DNA of 21,460 nt from Phycisphaerales bacterium UBA2396 (GCA_002343325.1 DDSG01000173.1:1-21460); one strand, 5' to 3'; numbered from the stretch's first letter, positions 7,405-13,983 are shown. Translations and numbers: made by a program. Notes: generated by a model not told the origin, from the sequence alone.

Positions 7405-8550
7405 TCAGTTGAGGAGGAGCGCGGCGAGGGGATCGGTCGTGTTCCTCGGGGGCATGCCGGGCTGTTCGGCGCCTTCGGCGGCGAGGGCGGCCTCGACTTC
7501 CTCGGGCTTCTTGGTGCCCAGGAAGCTGGCTTCGAGCTCGAGGCGGATCTTTTCCATCGCCTTGTTCTGAATCTGGCGGACGCGTTCCTTGGTGACGCCG
7601 ATGATCTGCCCGACCTGCTCGAGGGTCATGGGCTTTTCCTGCTCGCCGCTCTCGAGCCCGAAGCGGTGCTCGATGACGGTGCGTTCGACGTCGGTGAGGT
7701 CGGCGCGGTTCTCGAGGACGATGCGCTTGACTTCCTCGGCGGCGTCCTTCTCGAAGGTCGACCGCTTGGTCTCGAGGAAGTTGCTCTTCTCGAGCTTGGG
7801 ATCAAAGTCCGTGGGGAAGCGCTGGCGATACTTGCTGAGCTTCATGCCCTGGCGGCTGAAGGCCTTGAGAATGGCTCGACAGGCGTAGGTGCTGAACTTG
7901 TACCCGCGGCCGGCGTCGAACTTGTCGACCGCGCGGAGGAGCGCCATGTTGCCCTCGCTGACCAGATCGGCGAAGTCCACCTCGCTCATGCGGGTGCGCT
8001 TGGCCATCGCGAGCACGAGCGCGAGGTTCGTCTCGGCGATCTGCACGCGGATCTTGTCCGCGATCCGGTACCAACGGAGGACTTCCTCGGCCTGCTCGGC
8101 CGTGGGCTTCTTGCTGGGGCTGCCCCAGACTTCCTGCTGAAGCTTCCAGACGCGATACCGCGCGTAGTTGAACTTGTGGAAGAGGATCTTTTCCTGCTTG
8201 CCCGTGAGGATGACCTGCTGCGCGCTCTTGACCGTGCGGTTGCGCGTGCTGCTCGAGAGATCGTCCATCACCGGGTGGTACCAGGAGGTATCCGGGAGCG
8301 GAACGGCGTCGGCCTTGTCGTAGATGGTGGCCTCGGCGGCGGGCTCGTAGAACTCCGGGCTGTCGATGAAGTCCTGCTCGCTGGCCATGACCTGGCTCAG
8401 GAGACGCTCGTCGTCGACACTCAGGACGCGCTTGGCCTTCTCCCGAACGCCACCCTTCCCCGCCGGCTCGGTTACGGCCGTGCCCACCCGACGGCGACGA
8501 CGCACCTGGTCAAGGGGACTCAACGCTCGCTGTGCTTTCGTGTTTCGCAT
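7405..8550 (-). CDS. Divergent sigma-70 family RNA polymerase sigma factor
   Basis: A 381-residue sigma factor. A basic N-terminus (1-45) precedes a helical segment like region 1.2 (115-140, LTGKQEKILFHKFNYARYRVW). Region 2 spans 165-235 with AETNLALVLAMAKR, DLVSEGNMALLRAVDKFD and GYKFSTYAC. Region 4 spans 284-337 with LTDVERTVIEHRFGLE and the helix-turn-helix MTLEQVGQIIGVTKERVRQIQNKAMEKIR (4.2). Region 3 appears shortened and unlike that of RpoD. Where RpoD has TWWIRQAIT in region 2.3/2.4, this protein has CRAILKAFS, so the promoter-melting tryptophans and the -12-reading Gln are replaced by Arg225, Ala226 and Lys229. I therefore do not call it rpoD. It has a roughly 250-base leader and ends before a strong terminator. 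Confidence 0.88.
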   Translation of the reverse strand: MRNTKAQRALSPLDQVRRRRRVGTAVTEPAGKGGVREKAKRVLSVDDERLLSQVMASEQDFIDSPEFYEPAAEATIYDKADAVPLPDTSWYHPVMDDLSSSTRNRTVKSAQQVILTGKQEKILFHKFNYARYRVWKLQQEVWGSPSKKPTAEQAEEVLRWYRIADKIRVQIAETNLALVLAMAKRTRMSEVDFADLVSEGNMALLRAVDKFDAGRGYKFSTYACRAILKAFSRQGMKLSKYRQRFPTDFDPKLEKSNFLETKRSTFEKDAAEEVKRIVLENRADLTDVERTVIEHRFGLESGEQEKPMTLEQVGQIIGVTKERVRQIQNKAMEKIRLELEASFLGTKKPEEVEAALAAEGAEQPGMPPRNTTDPLAALLLN

Positions 8551-8588
8551 CGCTCTTCACCCGCCCTTCCTTCGGAACGGGATTCCCT

Positions 8589-8618
8589 TCTTCGCCAACC
8601 CACTCTTCGCCAACCCAC
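8589..8618. repeat. 15-bp tandem repeat, two perfect copies
   Basis: Units 8589-8603 and 8604-8618 are identical (minus-strand unit GTGGGTTGGCGAAGA). Two further partial copies of the GGTGGGT core follow at about 8618-8635. They lie in the leader of the sigma factor gene, 40-85 bases upstream of its start. The role is unknown, possibly simple slippage. Confidence 0.8.
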
Positions 8619-8750
8619 CGGCCTTACCCACCGGCTCACCCAACTCGTCGGAAGTTCGCGAAGAACTCCCTGAACCGGGTCCACCACGGCCCGATCCACT
8701 CCCCCACCCGAGCCGATCCACCGCCACGAGGCGACGTCGGACACACTCCA

Positions 8751-8780
8751 AACCTACCCGAACTTGACTCAACTGATCAA
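8751..8780 (-). promoter_or_regulatory. Possible promoter for the sigma factor gene
   Basis: On the minus strand TTGATC (8780-8775) and TAGGTT (8756-8751) are 18 bases apart. This would start a transcript about 190 bases upstream of the sigma gene. Only half of the -10 bases match the consensus, and promoter rules for this group are poorly known, so this is weak. Confidence 0.22.
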
Positions 8781-8792
8781 CGAATCTAACGT
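8764..8792 (+). promoter_or_regulatory. Possible plus-strand promoter (TTGACT-N17-TAACGT)
   Basis: TTGACT at 8764-8769 matches five of six -35 consensus bases and is followed, after exactly 17 bases, by TAACGT. A transcript from here would begin near 8799 and run through the hairpin cluster toward sodA. The -10 is weak. The same layout recurs at 8996. Confidence 0.35.
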
Positions 8793-8933
8793 TTACCAAA
8801 CAAAGACAGCGACCAACCCGCTATTCTACGGAGAACGGCGGGAAATGTTCCGCCCTTCCGCCGCCGGAAGCCCAAGCCACCGGGAAACTCCCGGGATCTC
8901 TCTCGATCACGCCTGTGCGACGGCCCCTCACGA

Positions 8934-8977
8934 GAGATAGAGCGCCGACAGTCGCTCGCGGTTCGATTCCGCATCTC
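8934..8977 (+). other. Compact three-way junction with a tRNA-like T arm (candidate structured RNA)
   Basis: An outer 5-bp stem GAGAT/ATCTC (8934-8938 with 8973-8977) encloses two hairpins that abut it with only one unpaired base: GAGCG/CGCTC (8940-8944 with 8953-8957, 8-base loop) and GCGG/CCGC (8958-8961 with 8969-8972). The second hairpin's 7-base loop TTCGATT makes GGTTCGATTCC, the tRNA T-arm consensus. No D arm, anticodon arm or 7-bp acceptor can be drawn, so it is not a normal tRNA. It could be a tRNA remnant, an old integration scar, a regulatory RNA or chance. Confidence 0.4.
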
Positions 8978-8995
8978 AATAGATGCAAAGAAATC

Positions 8996-9024
8996 TTGAC
9001 TCCCCGCGAGCGTCCGCATAACTC
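8996..9024 (+). promoter_or_regulatory. Possible promoter for sodA (TTGACT-N17-TAACTC)
   Basis: TTGACT (8996-9001) and TAACTC (9019-9024) are separated by 17 bases, the same arrangement as the pair at 8764. It would give a leader of about 230 bases before sodA. The -35 is good and the -10 is poor. Confidence 0.3.
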
Positions 9025-9140
9025 ACGGTTTCCCCGGGGTTCCAACACCCCGTGGACCTCCAAGATAAACGAAAACACCGACTGTGCCAACTCGGCTCGG
9101 AACTTTTTCCACGGTTGATCTGGATTGGGGTGGAATCCTG

Positions 9141-9156
9141 TGGAGAACACGCCATG
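9141..9156 (+). repeat. Upstream copy of the sodA ribosome-binding/start site
   Basis: The 16 bases TGGAGAACACGCCATG at 9141-9156 match those at the sodA start (9247-9262) with one C/T difference. Both copies thus contain GGAG, an 8-base spacer and an ATG, 106 bases apart. The upstream one opens a six-codon reading frame. Confidence 0.75.
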
Positions 9157-9174
9157 AGGCGGGGCCCGGCCTAG
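9154..9174 (+). CDS. Possible six-codon leader peptide upstream of sodA
   Basis: ATG at 9154 with a good GGAG eight bases upstream encodes MRRGPA and then TAG (9172-9174). Two consecutive Arg codons (AGG, CGG) start it. It ends 85 bases before sodA. It may be a regulatory upstream frame, or only the relic of a small duplication that copied the sodA start. Expression is not shown. Confidence 0.3.
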   Translation: MRRGPA

Positions 9175-9221
9175 GGTGACGGCGAGCGTGCCGCACGAGG
9201 TGTGCGGGCGAGTGAGATGTA

Positions 9222-9238
9222 GGGATCGGACCGATCCC
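9222..9238. promoter_or_regulatory. Perfect palindrome upstream of sodA (candidate operator)
   Basis: GGGATCGGACCGATCCC is an 8-bp perfect inverted repeat around one central A. It ends nine bases before the sodA GGAG. The symmetry suggests a dimeric repressor site. As RNA it could also form GGGATC/GATCCC with a 5-base loop beside the ribosome-binding site. The regulator is unknown and the sequence does not match an operator I can name. Confidence 0.5.
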
Positions 9239-9259
9239 CCCTGATATGGAGAACACGTC

Positions 9260-9898
9260 ATGCCGATGACGCTGCCGAATCTGCCGTACGCCCACCAGGC
9301 CTTGGAGCCGCACATCGACGCGAAGACGATGGAGATCCACCACGGCAAGCACCACAACGCGTATGTGACGAACGGGAACAAGGCGCTGGAGGGAACGGCG
9401 TTCGCGGACGCTGACCCCGTGACGATCATCCGTTCGCTGGGCGAAGTTCCCGAGGCCAAGCGAGCCGCGGTGCGTAACAACGTGGGCGGGCACGTGAACC
9501 ACTCGATGTTCTGGGAGCTGATGGCGCCGGCGGGCAAGGGCGGCGGCGGGGAGCCGGGCGGCGCGTTGGCGGCGGCGATCAACGCGGCGTTCGGCTCGTT
9601 CGCGGCGTTCAAGGAGAAGTTCGAGGCTGCGGGCACGGGTCGGTTTGGTTCCGGCTGGGCGTGGCTTTGCGTGAACGAGGGCGTGCTGGAGATCTGCTCG
9701 ACGGCGAACCAGGACAATCCGCTGATGGGCAAGGCGGTCGCCGGGTGCGGGGGGACGCCGATTCTCGGTTGTGACGTGTGGGAGCACGCGTACTACCTGA
9801 ACTATCAGAATCGCCGGCCCGATTACCTCAAGGCGTGGTGGAACGTGGTGAACTGGGGGAAGGTGGCGGAGTTGTACGCGAAGGCGGGCGGCCGCTGA
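9260..9898 (+). CDS. sodA: Superoxide dismutase, Mn/Fe family (Mn-type residues)
   Basis: The enzyme converts superoxide to oxygen and hydrogen peroxide. The 212-residue product follows the family closely: LPYAHQALEPHIDAKTMEIHH, the metal ligands His27, His81 (in NHSMFW), Asp172 and His176 (in DVWEHAYY), and RPDYLKAWWNVVNW near the end. GGHVNHSMFW (76-85) and the Gln of NQD (151) favour manganese over iron, although cambialistic use cannot be excluded. No signal peptide is present, so it is cytosolic. The ATG at 9260 has GGAG eight bases upstream. The second ATG at 9266 is less well spaced. It is monocistronic, with a terminator just downstream and a long structured leader upstream. Confidence 0.96.
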   Translation: MPMTLPNLPYAHQALEPHIDAKTMEIHHGKHHNAYVTNGNKALEGTAFADADPVTIIRSLGEVPEAKRAAVRNNVGGHVNHSMFWELMAPAGKGGGGEPGGALAAAINAAFGSFAAFKEKFEAAGTGRFGSGWAWLCVNEGVLEICSTANQDNPLMGKAVAGCGGTPILGCDVWEHAYYLNYQNRRPDYLKAWWNVVNWGKVAELYAKAGGR

Positions 9899-9931
9899 GC
9901 GAGAGATTGAATTTCGCCCAAGTCTGTCCCG

Positions 9932-9965
9932 AAGGGTCGCGCAGGAGCGCGGCCCTTTGTTGTTT
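9932..9965 (+). terminator. Intrinsic terminator of sodA
   Basis: A 10-bp stem (9932-9941 with 9948-9957, one G-U pair, loop CAGGAG) is followed by TGTTGTTT. It begins 34 bases after the sodA stop, so sodA is a single-gene transcript. Confidence 0.85.
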
Positions 9966-10005
9966 CGTGACGGGCGTGCGGCGCGTGGAGCGGTACAGTT
10001 AGAGC

Positions 10006-11508
10006 ATGATGACGACCTCTGCGCCACAACCCCGCCGCAATCGCCCATGGCTTGTGACAGGCGTGTTGCTCGGGCCTGTGGCGGTGCTGACGGTGCTGAT
10101 CGCGGCGATCGCGTACAAGGGGCCGGGTGGTCTGTTTGCGCCGCCGGTTGGTGCTGGGGCGGGGCGAACGGGCGGGGCGAACGCGATCGGGGAGCTGTTG
10201 TCGGGTCGGCCCGCGGACTACAACGCGCACGCGCCGGCACCGGCACCGGCGGGGACTGATCCAGGGCCGAAGGAAGTGGACCCGGAGAGCCTGCCTCAGG
10301 GGTTCATTCTTGTGGTCGAGGACAAGGCTCGCTTGGCGACGCAGACCTCGCCGATCTTCATCGCGAGCAATCTGTACAACAACTGGAATCCGGGCGATCG
10401 GTCGATGATGCTGACGCCTCAGAGCGACATGCGTTGGCGGATCGAGTTGCCTCAGCCCGTGCAATGGCGCGAAGGAAAGCGTGGGCCGAAGCTGGAGTTC
10501 AAGTTTGCGCGGGGCTCGTGGGAGCTCGAGGAGTTGCGGGACGACATGTCGGCGACGGCGAACCGGACGCTGGGCAAGATCGACGTGTCGGGGCTTGCGC
10601 CGGGGGAGAAGCCGACGATCGAGCTCTCGGTGTCGAAGTGGGGCGACCAGCGGCCGGAATATCGGCTGAAGGGTTTGGCGGATCCGTACGCGCCGATCGT
10701 GGCAACGGGTGATGTCCGGCGGCTGGAGGTTGTGGGCGGCGCGGGCGGGGCGGAGGGGCTGACGCGCGAGGTGCTGGTGTGGCTGCCGCCTGGGTACGAC
10801 GCGCCCGAGAACGCCAAGCGGGTGTATCCGGTGGTCTACCTGCACGACGGGAAGAACGTTTTCGCGAAGCCGACGGGCGTGCCGGGGGAGTGGGGCGCGG
10901 ACGAAACATCGACGAAGCTGATCGCGGGGCAGACGGTCGAGCCGTTCATCGTGGTGGGGATTCCCAACTCGGGCGCGAGCCGGATCTCGGAGTATCTGCC
11001 GACGGCGGCCTTGCCCGACGTGGCGGCGGCGGGCGGCGCGTACGCGGAGTGGTTCGTGGGGCAGGTCAAGCCGAGGGTCGAGCGTGCGTTCCGCGTGTCG
11101 CGTGAGCGTGAACGTGTGACGGTCGGCGGGAGCTCGCTGGGCGCGGCGATTTCCATGCACCTGGCGCTGGAGTATCCGGGGCAGTTTGGGAATGTACTGG
11201 CGGAGAGCCTGCCGCTGACGACGGGCGATGCGTCGGCGTGGTCGGGATGGGTCGAGGGATTGCTGTCACGGAAGGGCGAGAAGCCGATCCGTGTGTATCT
11301 GGGGGTCGGCGGGCGGGAGTTCGGCGAGTCGCGGGCGGAACGAAGTGCCGCGTTGGTCAAGGCGATCGAGAAGCTCTCATCGGATCTGGTTGGCGCGGGC
11401 GTGCCGACCAAGGGTGTGAAGCTGGTGGTTGAAGAGGGTGCGGAGCACACCGAGTCGGCGTGGGCGGGGCGGCTGCCTGGGGCGCTGGAGTTTCTGCTGA
11501 GCAAGTGA
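10006..11508 (+). CDS. Membrane-anchored esterase (enterochelin esterase/EstD-like) with N-terminal CBM-like domain
   Basis: The 500-residue product has a basic N-terminus, one membrane helix (about 15-37) and a Gly/Ala/Pro-rich linker (40-90), so the rest is probably outside the cytoplasm. Residues about 100-225 resemble the starch-binding/early-set beta domain found before such esterases (FIASNLYNNWNPGD at 118-131, then KFARGSWELEE at 166-176). Residues 235-500 are an alpha/beta hydrolase of the putative esterase family: VLVWLPPGYD (256-265), YPVVYLHDGKNVF (274-286), GGSSLGAA (374-381) with probable nucleophile Ser377, and His481 near the end as a likely catalytic His. The substrate is unknown. 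Siderophore, feruloyl and acetyl-sugar esters are all handled by relatives. The start is uncertain between ATG 10006 and 10009, as the nearest GGAG is 15 bases away. Confidence 0.83.
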   Translation: MMTTSAPQPRRNRPWLVTGVLLGPVAVLTVLIAAIAYKGPGGLFAPPVGAGAGRTGGANAIGELLSGRPADYNAHAPAPAPAGTDPGPKEVDPESLPQGFILVVEDKARLATQTSPIFIASNLYNNWNPGDRSMMLTPQSDMRWRIELPQPVQWREGKRGPKLEFKFARGSWELEELRDDMSATANRTLGKIDVSGLAPGEKPTIELSVSKWGDQRPEYRLKGLADPYAPIVATGDVRRLEVVGGAGGAEGLTREVLVWLPPGYDAPENAKRVYPVVYLHDGKNVFAKPTGVPGEWGADETSTKLIAGQTVEPFIVVGIPNSGASRISEYLPTAALPDVAAAGGAYAEWFVGQVKPRVERAFRVSRERERVTVGGSSLGAAISMHLALEYPGQFGNVLAESLPLTTGDASAWSGWVEGLLSRKGEKPIRVYLGVGGREFGESRAERSAALVKAIEKLSSDLVGAGVPTKGVKLVVEEGAEHTESAWAGRLPGALEFLLSK

Positions 11509-11515
11509 GGCGAGT

Positions 11516-11926
11516 ATGGGCACCGCGGGGATCGTCACGCTGATCCTGGTGATCGATCTGGTGGTGATGTCGGTCTTGGTGCGCGCGATCGTGTCGACGA
11601 ATTGGGAGCCGATCGTGCAGCGGTACCCGGCGGTGGAGCCGCTGCCCGGGTCGCGTCGGTGGAACTTCCGCTCGTTCCAGGCTGGGGGAATGCTGAACAT
11701 GGGCTGGTCGGTGCATGTGATGTCGGACGCCGACTTCCTGCATCTCAGGCCGGCGAAACTGCTGCGTTGGATGGGCATGCGCGGGGCGAGCGTGCCTTGG
11801 GACGAGGTCGAGGTGAGGGAGCGGAAGCGACGGACGCTGTCGGTGCGGATCGCTGGGATTGACCTGAAAGGTCCGGCGGAGTGTCTGACGGCTCCGGCGG
11901 AGGCGGGGGTCGCCTCGAACCCTTAA
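11516..11926 (+). CDS. Small single-pass membrane protein, unknown function
   Basis: The 136-residue product has one N-terminal membrane helix (TAGIVTLILVIDLVVMSVLVRAIV, about 3-26). A soluble part follows with a pattern of alternating hydrophobic residues that could be a small PH-like or bPH beta domain (MGWSVHVMSDADFLHLRPAKLLRWMG, then VPWDEVEVRERKRRTLSVRIAGIDL). I do not recognise a named family. The ATG follows the esterase stop by seven bases, with GAGG overlapping that stop, so the two genes are very likely one operon and translationally coupled. Its stop codon overlaps that of the convergent 3D-domain gene (shared TTAA at 11923-11926). Confidence 0.78.
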   Translation: MGTAGIVTLILVIDLVVMSVLVRAIVSTNWEPIVQRYPAVEPLPGSRRWNFRSFQAGGMLNMGWSVHVMSDADFLHLRPAKLLRWMGMRGASVPWDEVEVRERKRRTLSVRIAGIDLKGPAECLTAPAEAGVASNP

Positions 11927-12663
11927 CGCACTTTGCGGGGATTGGTGGCGGGCTTGCCGTCGGCGTATTCCCAGACGGTGACGGTGAGCCAGCGGGTGCC
12001 CCAGGCGCGGGCCTGGGCGTGGGTGGGGTAGAGCAGGTCGAGGCGGCTGCCCTTGATCGCCCCGCCGCAGTCGAGCACGGGGACGATGTTTCCCTGGGCG
12101 TATCCCGGGACGGTGACCATCGAGCCGTAAGGGAGGACGCGTGGATCGGCGGCGACGAGCTGGGAGTTGTTGGTGTCCACGGAGTGAAGGGTGGCGGTCA
12201 GGCCGTCGGCGGAATCGCCGCACGAGCGCCAATCGGGCGAGTAGGCGGTGACGCGCATGCGCATGGTCTTGGCGGGGCGGACGGGGCGGCCGTTGAACCA
12301 GCGGATGTTCTCGTCGTGGGTGGCGGCTGCGGGGCTGGAAGTCGGCGCCGGAGCGGGGCTGTTGGAGGCCAAGGCGGCGACAGCAAGGGAGAGATCCGGC
12401 AGCGCGGCGGTAGGGCGTTCAGAGGAGAGTGGCTGTTGGGTGTGGACTGGGTTGTGTTTGCGGGAGCCCGGCTCTGTAGGGACGCGTGTGAACTCGGCGA
12501 GGGGGGCTGGAGTCGCGGAGTGCTTCGCGAGGACGGCGGAGTAGGCCGTGAGGCAGGCGATGGCGGCGAACGCGATCGCCTCGAGGAGGAGTCGGAGTCG
12601 GCGGGGGCGCGTGCTGCAGGCGGAGAGGCGCCAGGGGGCGGGCGTCCGGGGACGCAGAACCAT
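11923..12663 (-). CDS. Membrane-anchored 3D-domain protein (MltA/RpfB-type double-psi barrel)
   Basis: From the ATG at 12663, supported by GGGAG seven bases upstream, the product has 246 residues. A basic N-terminus and one membrane helix (about 24-46) lead into a low-complexity Pro/Ser/Ala linker (50-115). The C-terminal part (135-235) is a 3D domain: MRVTAYSP, AADPRVLPYGSMVTVPGY (171-188), VLDCGGAIKGSRLDL (196-210) and the closing WLTVTVWEY. The three aspartates that name the domain are Asp173, Asp198 and Asp209. The domain is found in lytic transglycosylases and in cell-wall hydrolases such as YuiC and YocH, so peptidoglycan cleavage or binding is inferred. Frames starting further upstream (to 12810) are open but lack a ribosome-binding site. 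Confidence 0.85.
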   Translation of the reverse strand: MVLRPRTPAPWRLSACSTRPRRLRLLLEAIAFAAIACLTAYSAVLAKHSATPAPLAEFTRVPTEPGSRKHNPVHTQQPLSSERPTAALPDLSLAVAALASNSPAPAPTSSPAAATHDENIRWFNGRPVRPAKTMRMRVTAYSPDWRSCGDSADGLTATLHSVDTNNSQLVAADPRVLPYGSMVTVPGYAQGNIVPVLDCGGAIKGSRLDLLYPTHAQARAWGTRWLTVTVWEYADGKPATNPRKVR

Positions 12664-13091
12664 GTTCGAACTCCCACCGGCGTCCGTGCCGCTGTTGGGA
12701 AGACGGGCCGCCATGCCCGCAGGCGAACCGGCCCACCACGGCCGAGCTCGCGAGGAAACCACGCAAGGACAAGGAGGATAGGGGGTTGTGTCTTTCGGGG
12801 CCAGTGGCATACGAACGTTACCCTACCATATGTGGGCCGTTCGTGTGCGTTCTTTGTTTGGGTTGATTGGCGGATGTGGAAAGTCTGAAGGCGGGGCTGA
12901 AATGGCAGTGCCCGCTGCCAGAATGACGTCGTGATGAGTGGTGGGACACGGGATGGGCCCGATGGTTCCGATAATATCAGCGGCCAGTTGATCAGGGATG
13001 GCGGTTTGACGCATCGGAAGGCCGCCGGGGACGAACTCGATTGGCCCGCGGTTCGTTGAGGAGAGCAAGGGGCTGGGGAGCAGGAGGATCG
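12664..13091. other. Non-coding region between the divergent 3D-domain gene and htpX
   Basis: No credible gene is seen in these 428 bases. They hold the GGGAG site of the 3D-domain gene at the left, a small perfect hairpin TGGCAG/CTGCCA (12903-12908 with 12915-12920) without a T-tract, an A/T-richer patch near 12970, and the AGGAGG of htpX at the right. Divergent promoters must lie here, but none stands out. Confidence 0.6.
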
Positions 13092-13931
13092 ATGATCCGG
13101 TTCATGAACAATGTGAAGACGGCGCTGCTGCTGGGCGGGCTGATGGGCCTGTTTCTGCTGGTGGGCGGGGCGATGGGCGGCAAGGGCGGGCTGCTGATCG
13201 CGTTGGTGCTGGGTGGGCTGACGAACGTGGTGGCGTTCCTGTTCAGCGACAAGATCGCGATCGCGGCGATGCAGGGGCGGGAGGTGGACGAGCGGACGGG
13301 CGGGGACCTGTACGCGATGGTGAAGGAGCTGGCCCCGAGGGCGGGCGTGCCGATGCCGCGGGTGTACATCTGTCCGCAGGAGGCGCCCAACGCGTTCGCG
13401 ACGGGCCCGTGGCCGAGCCGGGGTGCGGTGGCGGTGACGCAGGGCGCGCTTCGGCTGCTGGATCATGAGGAGATGCGCGGGGTGATGGCGCACGAGCTGG
13501 CGCACATCCGGAACCGGGACACGCTGACGAGCACGATCGCGGCGACGGTGGCGGGGATATTGGCGTACCTGGCGCAGATGAGCCTGTGGATCGGGATGCC
13601 GAGGGACTCGGAGGGGCGTGGGAGTCCGTTGGCGTTGGTGGCCGTGATTCTGGCGCCGCTGGCGGCGATGCTGATCCAGATGGCGATCAGCCGGAGCCGG
13701 GAGTATGTGGCGGACGCGGACGCGGCGGAGATCGCGGGGACGCCCCACGGGTTGATCAGTGCGCTGACGAAGCTGGACGGGTATTCGCGGCGGATCCCGA
13801 TGCGGAACCCGAACCCGGCGCAGAACAACCTGTTCATCGTGGAGCCTTTGTGCGGGAGCTCGCTGGCGGGGATGTTCGCGACGCACCCCCCGACGGAGAA
13901 GCGGATCGCGGCGTTGCGGAAGCTGGCGTGA
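13092..13931 (+). CDS. htpX: Membrane zinc metalloprotease HtpX
   Basis: HtpX degrades damaged or misfolded membrane proteins, with its active site on the cytoplasmic side. The 279-residue product has two N-terminal membrane helices (about 9-26 and 33-52), the zinc motif HELAH (134-138) with catalytic Glu135, the third ligand region SREYVADADAAEI (202-214, Glu204), two more membrane segments (about 147-168 and 178-199) and a C-terminal ATHPPTEKRIAAL signature. This is the normal length and order for the family. AGGAGG lies only four bases before the ATG at 13092, which is tight, and the Met codon at 13104 is an alternative start. The gene stands alone and is followed by a terminator. Confidence 0.95.
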   Translation: MIRFMNNVKTALLLGGLMGLFLLVGGAMGGKGGLLIALVLGGLTNVVAFLFSDKIAIAAMQGREVDERTGGDLYAMVKELAPRAGVPMPRVYICPQEAPNAFATGPWPSRGAVAVTQGALRLLDHEEMRGVMAHELAHIRNRDTLTSTIAATVAGILAYLAQMSLWIGMPRDSEGRGSPLALVAVILAPLAAMLIQMAISRSREYVADADAAEIAGTPHGLISALTKLDGYSRRIPMRNPNPAQNNLFIVEPLCGSSLAGMFATHPPTEKRIAALRKLA

Positions 13932-13951
13932 GGCACGTTCCAAAGAACGGA

Positions 13952-13983
13952 GCCCCGGAGTTGGAATGCTCCGGGGCCCGTTT
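13952..13983. terminator. Terminator between convergent htpX and the CvpA-like gene
   Basis: A 9-bp perfect GC-rich stem (13952-13960 with 13969-13977) closes the 8-base loop TTGGAATG and is followed by CCGTTTGC. It lies 20 bases after the htpX stop. On the other strand it is followed by TCCGTTCTTT, so it can serve the CvpA-like gene too. Confidence 0.8.

Larger units (their letters stand above)
8551..9259. other. 709-bp non-coding region between the divergent sigma factor gene and sodA
   Basis: No convincing gene covers this stretch, and codon use in its short frames does not match the neighbours. It is poorer in GC than the flanking genes between about 8740 and 9120. It holds a 15-bp tandem repeat, promoter-like pairs on both strands, a run of perfect hairpins (8837-9052) including a tRNA-like three-way junction, a duplicated ribosome-binding/start site and a palindrome next to sodA. 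These are listed separately. Confidence 0.7.

Noticed and set aside
7405..8550. Calling the sigma factor rpoD/sigA
   Set aside because: The region 2.3/2.4 tryptophans and Gln are replaced and region 3 is reduced, so the primary-factor assignment is not supported by sequence alone.
8920..8985. A normal tRNA gene at the GGTTCGATTCC motif
   Set aside because: No 7-bp acceptor stem, D arm with GG, or 7-base anticodon loop can be placed at the right distances. Only the T-arm-like hairpin fits.
12903..12920. Hairpin TGGCAG/CTGCCA as a terminator or riboswitch
   Set aside because: Only six base pairs, no T-tract, not placed after a gene end, and no known aptamer motif around it.
12823..13068. Minus-strand 81-codon frame between the 3D-domain gene and htpX
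   Set aside because: There is no ribosome-binding site, no family resemblance and unusual codon use. It looks like chance in GC-rich intergenic DNA.
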